Shown here: in pieces, positions 26,256-35,238 of the stretch
Numbering within the stretch: the first letter of the stretch is position 1
Layout: each line of letters begins with the position of its first letter
Source: Asticcacaulis sp. AC402
GTDB lineage: Bacteria; Pseudomonadota; Alphaproteobacteria; Caulobacterales; Caulobacteraceae
Assembly: GCF_000495835.1 (NCBI RefSeq)
Contig: NZ_AWGC01000009.1
Span: 1 to 64,000, forward strand
Length of the DNA: 64,000 bases
Direction: 5' to 3'
Made by a program: the position numbers and the translations under genes
Notes under the pieces: model-generated
What the model was told of the DNA's origin: nothing
Databases searched by the model: none
What the model saw: only the letters and a program-made list of their open reading frames with translations

Positions 26256-26594
26256 TCAGTAGGCCACGAGACAGATGTCGCCTGCCATGCGCGGATACCC
26301 GCTTTGCGCGTTAAGAATGAAGGCAGCGGACGGAATTGCGACAAGCAAAAGCGGCGCCATCACCCAGCCGATCCGCCGCCTGTAAATGGCGACATAAACC
26401 GCGCAGCTGAAAATCAGAATGGCATGAACCGCTATGTTTACGAACTCAAGCGCGCTGTAACGCTCGCAATAGCCTCGATAGCCGATTAGCCAGGGGCCGA
26501 TCACCAACATACTTGGAATCAGAAGATAAGTTGCAACTATCACCCAAAAGGCCGGGATGGGGGCTTTCGGCAATTTTCCGAATGTTCGGTCCAT
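26256..26594 (-). CDS. Small membrane protein, twin B
   Basis: A 112-residue protein with three or four predicted membrane segments (FWVIVATYLLIPSMLVIGPW, FVNIAVHAILIFSCAVYVAI, WVMAPLLLVAIPSAAFIL). It begins MDRTFGKLPKAPIPAF, which mirrors the start of its upstream neighbour (MDRTFGPPRTSPVPP). The pair appears to be a tandem duplication. It lies 9 bases after the neighbour. No family or function is recognised. Confidence 0.6.
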   Translation of the reverse strand: MDRTFGKLPKAPIPAFWVIVATYLLIPSMLVIGPWLIGYRGYCERYSALEFVNIAVHAILIFSCAVYVAIYRRRIGWVMAPLLLVAIPSAAFILNAQSGYPRMAGDICLVAY

Positions 26595-26603
26595 GTGTTG
26601 ATC

Positions 26604-26933
26604 CTAGGCAATTCCGCATCCGGAATGACCGACGTGGACTGGTATTGAGACGTAGGCTGTCGCGATTCCGGTTATGGACATGAGGTTCAGGGCGAGCCAG
26701 ACAAGCAAGGGAATTGTCCAAATCAAGCGGTGTCTGGCAAATACCGCAATCATCCCGATCATGGCGATCCCGGCCAGACACAAGACAAGGCCTGCGACCG
26801 TCTCCAAAGTCAGGCCGGCGCAGAAAATAGATGAGCGTACGAAGACGAGGCCGGCGCCGAACCCGTAGGCAGCCATCAGCAAAATAACGGGGGGAACCGG
26901 AGATGTGCGCGGCGGTCCGAATGTTCTGTCCAT
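26604..26933 (-). CDS. Small membrane protein, twin A
   Basis: A 109-residue protein with about three membrane segments (ILLMAAYGFGAGLVFV, VAGLVLCLAGIAMIGMIAVF, LIWTIPLLVWLALNLMSITG). The MDRTFGPP start is shared with the next gene. The open frame continues to 27041, but the paralogue N-terminus sets the start at 26933. It is the first gene of a two-gene unit divergent from eipA across ~215 bases. Function unknown. Confidence 0.55.
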   Translation of the reverse strand: MDRTFGPPRTSPVPPVILLMAAYGFGAGLVFVRSSIFCAGLTLETVAGLVLCLAGIAMIGMIAVFARHRLIWTIPLLVWLALNLMSITGIATAYVSIPVHVGHSGCGIA

Positions 26934-27149
26934 ATTGACGCCCCCAAGGATGGCTTGAGCATGACATAGATGGTTATCGCTGTCTAACCGCCGTTCACCA
27001 TTGGGGCGAATTGCGGCGGGACCTCGCCTCAATCGCGACACAGGGCGCTGTCAATGTTCATCTAACGGGATGGGCGCGTAAGGATTTATTGGTAAATCAT
27101 ACCTTAAACATACGGCGACCGATCCCTTGTCCTGTCAGGAGAGTCGCTT

Positions 27150-27770
27150 ATGCAGCGCCGTCATTTCATCGCCGCCGGTATGGCTGTTTCCACTGCTTCG
27201 CTGATTCCCGGTCTGGTCTACGCTCAGGATGGCGTCGTCGAAGCCACGCCTGAACCTGCACCCGAAAGCGAAGGCAAGGCCAACACCTATAGCCGCGACG
27301 AAATTCTCGCGGCCGGTTCCGACTTTTTGGGCGTCACAGTCGAAGCGCTGGGCGGGGCGCTGGAGAAGATCTTTGCCGACTATGGTGAGCATCCGACGGC
27401 CTATATCGCCGGCGAAGAAGCTTCGGGCGCCGTTGGCGTCGGGGTGCGCTATGGCAAGGGTAACCTGTTCATGAAGGCAACGCCCGATCCGGTACACCTG
27501 TACTGGCAGGGGCCGTCGATCGGTTTCGACACCGGCGCCAATGCGTCGCGGGTCTTCTCGCTGGTCTATAACTTGCGCGAACCTATCTATATGTATCGCC
27601 GTTTCCCTGGCGTCGAAGGTTCGGCCTATTTCATCGGCGGGCTGGGTGTCACCTATCAACGCGCCGAGGGGATTGTGCTGACGCCAATTCGCGCGGGGGT
27701 CGGGTTCCGGCTGGGCGCCAGTATCGGTTATATGAGCTTCTCGAAGAAGCGTCGTATTCTGCCTCTATAG
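27150..27770 (+). CDS. eipA: EipA, envelope integrity protein (DUF1134)
   Basis: The 206-residue protein has a signal peptide (MQRRHFIAAGMAVSTASLIP to VYAQ) and a DUF1134 domain: GAVGVGVRYGKGNLFMK, LYWQGPSIGFDTGANASRVF, MYRRFPGVEGSAYFIGGLG and PIRAGVGFRLGASIGY. EipA is a small periplasmic beta-barrel protein, conserved in alphaproteobacteria and needed for normal cell envelope in Brucella and Caulobacter. It is divergent from the small membrane twins and ends 6 bases into the convergent oxidoreductase gene. Length and motifs are normal. Confidence 0.92.
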   Translation: MQRRHFIAAGMAVSTASLIPGLVYAQDGVVEATPEPAPESEGKANTYSRDEILAAGSDFLGVTVEALGGALEKIFADYGEHPTAYIAGEEASGAVGVGVRYGKGNLFMKATPDPVHLYWQGPSIGFDTGANASRVFSLVYNLREPIYMYRRFPGVEGSAYFIGGLGVTYQRAEGIVLTPIRAGVGFRLGASIGYMSFSKKRRILPL

Positions 27771-28778
27771 GTCGACGCGGCACCCTTCGCGGGCACTGCG
27801 CAAGCCGGCTTCGATCACGCGCATGACCTGCAAAGCATCGCTGGCCGGAACCGGATTGGGCTCAGCCTTGTCGATAGCACGGGCAATGGCCCGGTAGTAG
27901 GCGAGGTAGTTTCCGGGTGTGCTGGTTATCAATTCTATCTTTCCGGAAATATCGATTAGATGGCTGTCACGGTCATCGCCCCAACCGTCGTCGCCCGGTG
28001 TGCGGCCGGCTTTCAGCATATCTTCTTGCGGATCCATACCGTACTTGACGAAGGCGCCTTGGCTGCCCTGAACCTCGAAGGCCGGGCCAACAGCCAATGT
28101 CAGCATGCTGGAATGCAGGATCACGCGCAGCGGACCATAGAACAAAGTGACGTGGAAGAAGTCGTCAGTCCGGGCGCCGGGACGCTGGTTGGCGATATCG
28201 GCCGAAATGGCCTCCGGCCAGCCGAACAGGGTCAGGGCCTGGTCGACAAGGTGTGAGCCCAGGTCGAACCAGATACCCGAACCCGGACCGTCGCGTTCGC
28301 GCCAGCGGTCACGGACTTCGGGGCGCCAGCGGTCATAGCGCAACACCGCCTGGTAGATGTCGCCAAGCCGGTCACGAATGCGGTTGAAGGTGAGAAAGTT
28401 GCTGTCCCAGCGACGGCAGTGAAACACCGACAGCAGTCGCCGGGCACCTTCCGCGTGTCTGATCAGCGCTTCGGCTTCAACCACATCCAGACAGAAGGGT
28501 TTATCGATGACGACATGCTTGCCGGCGTCCAGCGCCGCATGGGCCTGGGGGGCGTGCCGGTCGTTGGGCGTGGCGATAACCATCAGGTCGATCGACGGAT
28601 CGCCGAGTGCGTCTTCAAAGGTGGATACGCGCATCCCCGGGAAGTCGGCATGAACGTCAAGAGGGCGAGACGACACGATGGCGGTCAGATCCAAACCCTC
28701 GGCTGCGCGGATCATGGGTGTATGGAGGGTCTTGCCGGCATAACCGTAGCCGACCAGAGCGGTGCGCACCACGGTCAT
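27765..28778 (-). CDS. Gfo/Idh/MocA-family NAD(P)-dependent oxidoreductase (B)
   Basis: A 337-residue protein. The N-terminal Rossmann fold has ALVGYGYAGKTLHTPMI, and the catalytic motif HVVIDKPFCLD carries the Lys that acts on the substrate. The C-terminal alpha/beta dimerisation domain contains SGIWFDLGSHLVDQALTLFG. Members oxidise or reduce sugars, inositols or their acids. It overlaps the upstream paralogue by 4 bases (ATGA), and its end overlaps eipA by 6. Together with the next two genes it forms one operon. The sequence is clearly a duplicate of gene (A). Confidence 0.85.
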   Translation of the reverse strand: MTVVRTALVGYGYAGKTLHTPMIRAAEGLDLTAIVSSRPLDVHADFPGMRVSTFEDALGDPSIDLMVIATPNDRHAPQAHAALDAGKHVVIDKPFCLDVVEAEALIRHAEGARRLLSVFHCRRWDSNFLTFNRIRDRLGDIYQAVLRYDRWRPEVRDRWRERDGPGSGIWFDLGSHLVDQALTLFGWPEAISADIANQRPGARTDDFFHVTLFYGPLRVILHSSMLTLAVGPAFEVQGSQGAFVKYGMDPQEDMLKAGRTPGDDGWGDDRDSHLIDISGKIELITSTPGNYLAYYRAIARAIDKAEPNPVPASDALQVMRVIEAGLRSAREGCRVDL

Positions 28779-29800
28779 ACTTCCAGCCTGCGGCCTTCGC
28801 GGGCGCTTACAAAACCCAGGTCAAGCAGGTGCTGGACCAGAAGTGTCTCCTCGATCGCCACCGGCGGAGAGGCGCCGTCGCGGATGGCGGCGACCATGGC
28901 CGGATAGAAGGCGCGATAATTGCCGGGCCCGGCGACGATGTTGTATGTGGTTCCGGCCGTCTCACCTTCAGCGGGTGTGAATTGCGCCAAAACCGGTATC
29001 GGGCTGTCGGCGCCTGGCACTTCACCGGTCTTAAGCACGGCTTCCTGAATGTCCTCGCCATATCGGACCAGGCTGCCGGCCGAACCGTGAATTGTGATGA
29101 CCGGCGCCGGCGCCGGAGTGATCATGCAGGCGCGCAAGGTAACGCGGAAACCGCCATACCCGAGGATGACATGGAAGGTGTCGTCGACGACTGCGCCGGG
29201 CCGTTGCGCAAAGATGTCGGCCATGATCGTCTGCGGCCGGCCGAACAGATGGACGGCCTGGTCGACCAGGTGCGAACCGAGATTGAGCCAGATTCCGGAA
29301 CCCGGTCGGGCCTTGTCTCCCCAGCGCGCCGGGTTGACCTGTCGCAATCTGTCGTAGGCAAGAGTAGCGTCGCTGATCGTGCCGAAAGCCTTGTCTTTCA
29401 GTAGTTTTTGGGCGGTAAGGATATGGCTGTCCCAACGCCGGTTCTGGAAGGCAGTGACGATTCGCCCGGTTCGGCGGGCGTGGTCAGCTATGCCTTGCGC
29501 CTCGGTGCTGTCGATGGCGAAGGGCTTGTCAATAACCACGTGCGCACCGCCGTCGAGCGACTGATGGGCCAGCACGGCGTGGGTGTCGTTGGGCGTGCAG
29601 ATCACCACCAGGTCGATGCCGCCCTGGGCCAGGGCAGCGCTTAAGTCAGGATAAACATGTGTTCCAGGCCAGTCCCTGGCGATCTCGTCGTGTCGGCGGG
29701 TGACGATTCCGGCAACCTCCAGGCCTTCGCTTACGGCTATGAGCGGCGCGTGAATGATCCTTGCGCCGAAGCCGTAGCCAACGAGCAGGACCCTAAGCAT
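28775..29800 (-). CDS. Gfo/Idh/MocA-family NAD(P)-dependent oxidoreductase (A)
   Basis: A 341-residue paralogue of the downstream gene. The Rossmann loop is LLVGYGFGARIIHAPLI, the catalytic stretch is HVVIDKPFAID, and the C-terminal part has SGIWLNLGSHLVDQAVHLFG. The overall family matches yeast GAL80-like and inositol/glucose dehydrogenases. It overlaps the upstream 2OG-oxygenase gene by 8 bases and its paralogue by 4, so the three are translationally coupled. The substrate is not known; two copies may have split specificity. Confidence 0.85.
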   Translation of the reverse strand: MLRVLLVGYGFGARIIHAPLIAVSEGLEVAGIVTRRHDEIARDWPGTHVYPDLSAALAQGGIDLVVICTPNDTHAVLAHQSLDGGAHVVIDKPFAIDSTEAQGIADHARRTGRIVTAFQNRRWDSHILTAQKLLKDKAFGTISDATLAYDRLRQVNPARWGDKARPGSGIWLNLGSHLVDQAVHLFGRPQTIMADIFAQRPGAVVDDTFHVILGYGGFRVTLRACMITPAPAPVITIHGSAGSLVRYGEDIQEAVLKTGEVPGADSPIPVLAQFTPAEGETAGTTYNIVAGPGNYRAFYPAMVAAIRDGASPPVAIEETLLVQHLLDLGFVSAREGRRLEV

Positions 29801-30428
29801 AGTTGAAACTGATCGAGATACGGGGCTCTTCGCTAAGGTTCATAAGCACCTCATGGCGCAGCCAGCTTTCCCATAGCAGCAGCGTGCCGCGCACGGGCTG
29901 GAAGGTGGCAAAATTCTGGCGGTCGATCCGGCTGGACGTAAGGCGCAGGGGCGCGGCCATCATCTGGGGCAGGCGCGGGTCTTCGAACCGGATAGCACTG
30001 GCGCCCGGAGGGATCGAAACATAAAAGGTCCCGGAGACGGCACAGTGCGGATGCACATGGCCGCTGTGGGCGCCATACTGGTCGAGGATATTGACCCACA
30101 TCGACACCAGTTTGAGCTTGCGGTTGCTGAGATCGAGCTCGACCTGGGTGGCAAAGCTATTGACGTGGATGTCGAGCTGACGCTTCAGTTCCTCAAACAC
30201 CGTGGCGTGCCTGGATATATCCTCCACCGAGCCGTAGGAGGTGTAGCCGAGATAGCTGTGTTTCTGGCACCAGTCCTGGCCGGTGACATCGTCGTCGGCG
30301 ACACCGCGGCAGGCGTCTTCCAGTTCGTCGATCTTGTCATTGAACCCGGCGATGCCGGTCAAGTCAGCTTTGTAGATTTCGGTAACGAACAACCGCGACA
30401 AGTTGGGCGATAGGGTAATGTCGGTCAT
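29793..30428 (-). CDS. Putative 2OG-Fe(II) oxygenase (TIGR02466-like)
   Basis: A 211-residue protein with a double-stranded beta-helix core. HSGHVHPHCAVSGTFYVSIP supplies the first metal His residues, IRFEDPR a likely acidic ligand or contact, and LLLWESWLRHEVLMNLSEEP then RISISFN the distal His and the 2-oxoglutarate Arg. It fits the TIGR02466/PF13759 group of putative oxygenases. ATG 30428 (MTDITLSPN) is favoured over 30446. It heads an operon with two Gfo/Idh/MocA oxidoreductases and is divergent from the GH97 gene. Biological substrate unknown. Confidence 0.7.
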   Translation of the reverse strand: MTDITLSPNLSRLFVTEIYKADLTGIAGFNDKIDELEDACRGVADDDVTGQDWCQKHSYLGYTSYGSVEDISRHATVFEELKRQLDIHVNSFATQVELDLSNRKLKLVSMWVNILDQYGAHSGHVHPHCAVSGTFYVSIPPGASAIRFEDPRLPQMMAAPLRLTSSRIDRQNFATFQPVRGTLLLWESWLRHEVLMNLSEEPRISISFNYA

Positions 30429-30573
30429 AACTCTAACTATGCGCAAAGCCGTGGACAGGGCAAGACCGGAAAACGGGAGGCGGAATACGTATTCATGTCG
30501 CCGGGGTCTATGGCGGCTGCCCGTGATGGACTATCCCTGTAAAAAAACAAGCTTTCGTACAGAGGAAATTCCC

Positions 30574-32688
30574 ATGCCGTCATTCCGTCGTCTTCCGGCG
30601 TTCACCCTTGCCGTGACCGTGATCGGGGCATTTGCGGCAGCCGGTGCTGTGGCGCAGGACACCGCTCCGGCTGCTGACGTATCGCAAAGCTCCCAGGCCG
30701 CGCCGAAGTACCAGACCGTTGCTTCGGCTGATTCGCCGGACAAGGTGCTGCATGTCGATGTCTTGCTGACGACGGACGGCAACCTGTCCTATCAGGTCTT
30801 GCGCAACGGGGAGGTCGTGATCGAACCGTCGCGGCTGGGTTTCATTCTGGCCAATGCCCCCAAGCTTGACCGCTATTTCGTTTTCGACAAGAGCGCCACC
30901 AGCAGCCACGATGACACATGGGAACTGCCATGGGGCGAACGCAGGCACGCCCGCAACCGCTATACGGAGTTGCGCGTCGATGTTGCCCAGCCGACCTGGG
31001 ACAATCGCAAGATGGCGGTTGTTTTCCGCATCTATGACGACGGTGTTGGCTTCCGTTACGAGTTCCCGGATCAGGCGCAACTGGCCAAGGTCGAGATCAT
31101 GGACGAACTGACCGAGTTTGCCGTGGCCGATCCGGCCACCGCCTGGTGGAACGTCGCCGGTGAGTGGAACCGCGAGGAGTATATCTACAAGGAAACGCCG
31201 CTAAACCAGGTCAGCGAAGCCCAGAGTCCGATGACGTTGAAAACCGACAAGGGCGTCTATATCTCGTTCCACGAGGCAGCCCTTGTTGACTATGCCGGCT
31301 ACTGGCTGCGCCGCGTTGATGGTCAGCGCCTGAAGACTCGTCTGGCGCCGTCGGCCATGGGGGCACCGGTCGTGCGTCAAGCGCCGTTTACGACGCCATG
31401 GCGGACCCTGCAGATCACGCAGTCCGCCCCGGCGCTCTATAACGGCTCCGACCTGATTCTGAACCTGAACGAACCGAACAGGCTGGGCGACGTGTCGTGG
31501 GTGAAGCCGTACAAATATGTCGGTATCTGGTGGGGCATGCACCTCAACAAATGGACATGGGAGGCCGGCCCGCGTCACGGGGCAACGACTGAAAACACCA
31601 AGGCCTATATCGACTTCGCCGCCCGGAATGGCTTCCGCGGGGTCCTGGTCGAGGGTTGGAACAAGGGCTGGGAGGACTGGTTCGGCAAAGGTTTCAACTT
31701 CTCCTTCACGCAACCCTATCCCGACTTCGACCTCGCGGCCATCTCGGCCTATGGTCTGAAGAGGGGGGTGCACCTGGTTGGGCACCATGAAACCTCAGGC
31801 AATGTCGCCGTCTATGAACCGCAAATGGTCGACGGCTTCAAGCTGTACCAGAGGTACAAGGTTGACTCAGTCAAGACCGGTTATGTCGCCGATGCCGGCG
31901 GAGCCCGGGTCACCGCGCCGGACGGCAGCGTGCGCTACGCCTGGAACGACAGCCAGGAAATGGTGCGGCACTACCTGCTGACCGTCACCGAGGCCGCCAA
32001 GTACCATATCGCTGTCAATCCGCATGAGCCGATCAAGGACACCGGTCTGCGCCGGACCTACCCGAACTGGGTGTCGCGCGAAGGCCAGCGCGGCATGGAA
32101 TACAATGCCTGGGGCGATCCGCAGAATCCACCGGAGCACGAAGCCAACCTCGTCTTTACCCGGATGCTGTCGGGGCCGATGGATTTCACGCCGGGTATTC
32201 TGAGCCTGCAGGGCCAGGGCAAGCCCATCCCGTCGACCCAGGCCAAGCAACTGGCGCTGTATGTCGTCCTATATTCGCCGATCCAGATGGCGGCGGACTT
32301 GCCGGAGAACTACGCCAGGTATCCGAAGCCGTTCCAGTTCATCAAGGACGTGCCGGTCGATTGGGAGCAGTCGGTGATGCTGAACGGCGAGATCGGCGAC
32401 TTCGCCACCATCGCCCGCAAGGACAAGGCATCGGACAACTGGTATGTCGGGGCGGTGACGGATGAACAGGCACGCGATGTCGAGGTGCCGCTGGCTTTCC
32501 TCGAGGCCGGCCGCAGCTATACGGCGCAGATCTATCGTGACGGCCCCAATGCCGGCATGGAAGGCGATGCGCGCTTTGACATCGTCATCGAAAGCAAGCC
32601 GGTGACGGCGGCGGAAACGCTGAAGATCCGCCTGGCCCCCGGTGGCGGTATGGCGATCCGATTGGTGGCTGGCAAAAAGGCGAAGTGA
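30574..32688 (+). CDS. Secreted GH97 alpha-glucosidase (inverting type)
   Basis: A 704-residue exported enzyme with a signal peptide ending near GAVAQ. An N-terminal beta-supersandwich, a central (beta/alpha)8 barrel (KYVGIWWGMHLNKWTW..., GFRGVLVEGWNKGW) and a C-terminal beta domain follow in order. Glutamates typical of the inverting SusB group are present in GHHETSGN, NPHEPIKDTG and GMEYNAW. They flank DSVKTGYVADAGG, the strand that holds the nucleophile Asp in retaining members. The likely role is release of glucose from alpha-glucans in the periplasm. GAGG lies 10 bases ahead of ATG 30574. It is divergent from the oxygenase operon. Confidence 0.9.
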   Translation: MPSFRRLPAFTLAVTVIGAFAAAGAVAQDTAPAADVSQSSQAAPKYQTVASADSPDKVLHVDVLLTTDGNLSYQVLRNGEVVIEPSRLGFILANAPKLDRYFVFDKSATSSHDDTWELPWGERRHARNRYTELRVDVAQPTWDNRKMAVVFRIYDDGVGFRYEFPDQAQLAKVEIMDELTEFAVADPATAWWNVAGEWNREEYIYKETPLNQVSEAQSPMTLKTDKGVYISFHEAALVDYAGYWLRRVDGQRLKTRLAPSAMGAPVVRQAPFTTPWRTLQITQSAPALYNGSDLILNLNEPNRLGDVSWVKPYKYVGIWWGMHLNKWTWEAGPRHGATTENTKAYIDFAARNGFRGVLVEGWNKGWEDWFGKGFNFSFTQPYPDFDLAAISAYGLKRGVHLVGHHETSGNVAVYEPQMVDGFKLYQRYKVDSVKTGYVADAGGARVTAPDGSVRYAWNDSQEMVRHYLLTVTEAAKYHIAVNPHEPIKDTGLRRTYPNWVSREGQRGMEYNAWGDPQNPPEHEANLVFTRMLSGPMDFTPGILSLQGQGKPIPSTQAKQLALYVVLYSPIQMAADLPENYARYPKPFQFIKDVPVDWEQSVMLNGEIGDFATIARKDKASDNWYVGAVTDEQARDVEVPLAFLEAGRSYTAQIYRDGPNAGMEGDARFDIVIESKPVTAAETLKIRLAPGGGMAIRLVAGKKAK

Positions 32689-32791
32689 TCAGAAGACGTC
32701 CGGTTCGGTCGGCGTCAGGGGTTCCTTTGTCGCCGGCCCATACCGCTTCGAGCCGTCGGTGCCAGGAAGGGCAGGGTTCTTGAGCGCCAGT
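32689..32791 (-). pseudogene. Duplicated C-terminal tail of a DUF805 gene
   Basis: Right after the DUF805 stop codon, another minus-strand frame reads NPALPGTDGSKRYGPATKEP and ends PDVF-stop. The intact gene ends LALLPGSKEENRYGPPNPRN...QDVF-stop. Both share LPG-x-x-x-x-RYGP and the DVF ending, so this is a relic of a second copy cut down to its last ~30 codons. It stops one base after the GH97 stop on the other strand. Confidence 0.6.
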
Positions 32792-32794
32792 CGA

Positions 32795-33319
32795 TTAAAA
32801 GACGTCCTGACGCGTTTGCCGATTGCGTGGATTGGGAGGACCGTATCGGTTTTCTTCCTTACTGCCCGGCAAGAGTGCCAAGGCGACAATAAGGCCGATG
32901 GTGTAGAATCCAAGACCGTTTCCGATCCAATAGAAGCCTGCCCATCGCCCGTATTCGGTCTGGAAATCACTGGAAACGTCAAGATAGTTCGCCACGCCCG
33001 CGGCAAGGCTATTGAGGAGCGGGAGTAAAATCGGCAGGGCCGGCCACCATGCCCAACCCAAGTCGTGTAGCCGCTTGACCGCAACCGAAAAGCGCGGCCA
33101 CATCATCAGGAGCGTGACAAGTCCGGCTGCAGCACTGACGATCATCCAGGACGAATCCGTGACGCCGCGTTGCTGTTGCAAAAGCGGAACGACAATCCAC
33201 GGCACGGCGAGGAGCATAAGTAGCGCGGGGATTTCGAACAGGGAAAACTGAACGCGCGAGACCCGACCGCGCGTCGAAAAGAAAAACGACCAGAATTTGA
33301 ATGGTGCTTTTGCGGCCAT
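32795..33319 (-). CDS. DUF805 family inner-membrane protein
   Basis: A 174-residue protein beginning MAAKAPFKFWSFFFSTRGRV. It shows the DUF805 pattern: F-x-F-x-G/R-x-x-R near the start, four membrane segments, the AVKRLHDLGWAWWPAL signature and a LLPGSKEENRYGPP tail. DUF805 proteins (for example YhaH) are small integral membrane proteins of unclear role. ATG 33319 is chosen over 33349 from the family N-terminus. A degenerate second tail follows downstream. Confidence 0.82.
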   Translation of the reverse strand: MAAKAPFKFWSFFFSTRGRVSRVQFSLFEIPALLMLLAVPWIVVPLLQQQRGVTDSSWMIVSAAAGLVTLLMMWPRFSVAVKRLHDLGWAWWPALPILLPLLNSLAAGVANYLDVSSDFQTEYGRWAGFYWIGNGLGFYTIGLIVALALLPGSKEENRYGPPNPRNRQTRQDVF

Positions 33320-33367
33320 GGTGCTCCCCTGTCCGGAGGCTAACACCATGGCCGCAACAACTGCAAT

Positions 33368-34195
33368 CTATTCCACCACCGGGCAGTCCGGGCCGGCCAG
33401 CTTGCGCTGGTAGGCATCGACCAGAGCCGTGTAGGGCGGGACAAAACTGTTGGCAGCCAAAAGCGTGCCGTCGCCCATGGTTTCGGCCTGAGCGACCCGG
33501 ATTTCGAAGTGCAGGTGGATGGTGGTCGGGGTGCCGCCCATATTGTTGGACACCAGGCCGATCTTCTGGCCACGCACGACGGACTCTCCCATGGCGACCC
33601 GCAAAGACGACGACTGCAGGTGCAGGTAACGGTAGATGCGGTGCGGGCTGGAATTGCCGGTCAGGGCGACCGTATAGGTACCAACCTGGGTGATGACGCC
33701 GTCTTCGGCGGCTACCGCCCAATGCGTGTTGGCGGCGCAGGTTGCCGGCCTGATGTCCTGGCCCTGGTGGCCCTGGCCCGTGCTGCAGACGACATTGTTC
33801 CACGACCGCGTTTCGCAGAAATTGTCCTGCCATGGATAGCTGTAGTTGGCGGAGGCGCATTGGCCGCCCGAGGGGCCGTTGGAGCCGCCGGCCTTGTAGA
33901 CCTGGCTATTGGCATAGGCCAATCCGTTGATCGGGAAGCACATGCCCGGCGCCCAGTTGGAAACGTCGGTGTAGCCGGCACCGGACCCGGCTATCAGGTC
34001 GCCGGCTGCGTCATGGGGGAAGTCGACCATGGCAACCGAAGACTCGGACGACGAGGACGATTCCGAAGAACTGGAAGTTTCTGACGCCGAAGAGGTGACG
34101 CTGCTGCTCGATGAGGTCGAGCCGGAGCCGGTTGGTTCGCAGGCGGTAAGCGCCACCAGCGAGGCCATCAGAATCAGGGAAGCTGTCGTTTTCAT
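33368..34195 (-). CDS. M23 (LytM) metallopeptidase lipoprotein with Ser-rich linker, module copy A
   Basis: The 275-residue protein has lipobox VALTAC (Cys19) and a Ser-rich, Glu-dotted linker (about 23-53). A Cys-containing module follows (WAPGMCFPINGLAYANSQVY at 81-100), then an M23 domain. Zinc residues are complete: H143xxxD147 in GHQGQDIRP, H192 in YRYLHLQ and HLH at 227-229, so it should be active as a peptidoglycan endopeptidase. Five Cys (86, 113, 127, 137, 153) are shared with the paralogue at 37126-38187. It follows the anchored protein gene by 2 bases. Target bond and trigger are unknown. Confidence 0.82.
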   Translation of the reverse strand: MKTTASLILMASLVALTACEPTGSGSTSSSSSVTSSASETSSSSESSSSSESSVAMVDFPHDAAGDLIAGSGAGYTDVSNWAPGMCFPINGLAYANSQVYKAGGSNGPSGGQCASANYSYPWQDNFCETRSWNNVVCSTGQGHQGQDIRPATCAANTHWAVAAEDGVITQVGTYTVALTGNSSPHRIYRYLHLQSSSLRVAMGESVVRGQKIGLVSNNMGGTPTTIHLHFEIRVAQAETMGDGTLLAANSFVPPYTALVDAYQRKLAGPDCPVVE

Positions 34196-34197
34196 GC

Positions 34198-35136
34198 TCA
34201 GTTCCCCTTGGTGATGTTGCTGATGGTTTTGGAGACCTGGTTCAGCCAGTTGTTGTCTTCCTTGATCTGGACCTCGGCCTCTTTCTGGGCTTCGGTGCCC
34301 ATCGCGACGTCGTCCATCTGAGCGATGACATTACGGATATAGGAGTCGGTCTTGCAGTCCGGGGTATTGACGCTGTCGCAGGAGACATCGATCGAATAGA
34401 CGACCCCGTAGCGGGTGAAGGTGCCTGTCCAGCCGTCCTCCATCTGGCCGATGCGAACGTCCTCTGCCACGCCGGCGAGACGGGCAAATGGCCGCTTGGA
34501 CACGGAGCCACTGTCACTGGCCACAAAGCTGCGGTTTCCGTAGACGGTAACCTGGACGCCGTCCCTTTGTGGTTGGGGCATGTTAATGGCATAGGCGTCG
34601 CCGAAGGTGACCATCTTGGCCTTGGCGGTGTCAACCACTCCACCTTCGCGCGGCAGAATGACGGGAAGGCGGGTCTTGTTCAGTTCGGGACTTGGCAGGC
34701 GGGCCTTCAGGCCGCCGCTGACGCGGGCCTGCTTTTTCATGCGGCCATCCTGATCCATGGCGGCTTGCCAATTGACCTTGGCGGGGGGCATCGGCTTGCG
34801 CAGCAGAACTGACTTGCCAGCAACGATATCGCCGCGGAAGGGCTCACGGGTCGCCACAGAGGAATCAACGGGGCGGACGGCCGTCATCGGCTTATCGGTA
34901 TCGGCTTCGGTCAGCACGGCGCGGTTAAGGGGCTGAGCGGGCGCTGTGGCATCGCTGCCCTGCACAGTTTCGGCCTTTAAATTCTGATAGGCAATCTGCT
35001 GGCTCGGCTTTGCGTCTTCCGGCGCCTTGTCCTGAGCATAGGCGGAGAAAAAAACAACGCCGGCACCGAGCACGACAGCTCCGCCTCCGGCGACAAGCGC
35101 GATACGCGCAAGTCTGGACTTGTCAGGTTTTGACAT
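34198..35136 (-). CDS. Membrane-anchored periplasmic protein, partner of the M23 peptidase, module copy A
   Basis: A 312-residue protein with one N-terminal anchor (LARIALVAGGGAVVLGAGVV), a low-complexity spacer to about residue 150, and a C-terminal domain of ~130 residues. That domain has RLPVILPREGG, FGDAYAINMPQPQRDGVQV, FVASDSGSV, EDGWTGTFTRYGVVYSIDV and CDSVNTPDC, then an acidic amphipathic tail. The same domain occurs in the gene at 38184-38936, also directly upstream of an M23 gene. No known family is recognised. Coupling to the peptidase suggests an activator, inhibitor or tether, which is inference. Confidence 0.65.
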   Translation of the reverse strand: MSKPDKSRLARIALVAGGGAVVLGAGVVFFSAYAQDKAPEDAKPSQQIAYQNLKAETVQGSDATAPAQPLNRAVLTEADTDKPMTAVRPVDSSVATREPFRGDIVAGKSVLLRKPMPPAKVNWQAAMDQDGRMKKQARVSGGLKARLPSPELNKTRLPVILPREGGVVDTAKAKMVTFGDAYAINMPQPQRDGVQVTVYGNRSFVASDSGSVSKRPFARLAGVAEDVRIGQMEDGWTGTFTRYGVVYSIDVSCDSVNTPDCKTDSYIRNVIAQMDDVAMGTEAQKEAEVQIKEDNNWLNQVSKTISNITKGN

Positions 35137-35238
35137 TTTGTCGGCACTCCCAATCGCGGGCGCCGTCGCTTTGCCGGCCCCTGAACAGCGTCCTGAACCT
35201 ACCAGAAGGTTAATCCTTTGTCACCGGGTGGGCGCATG

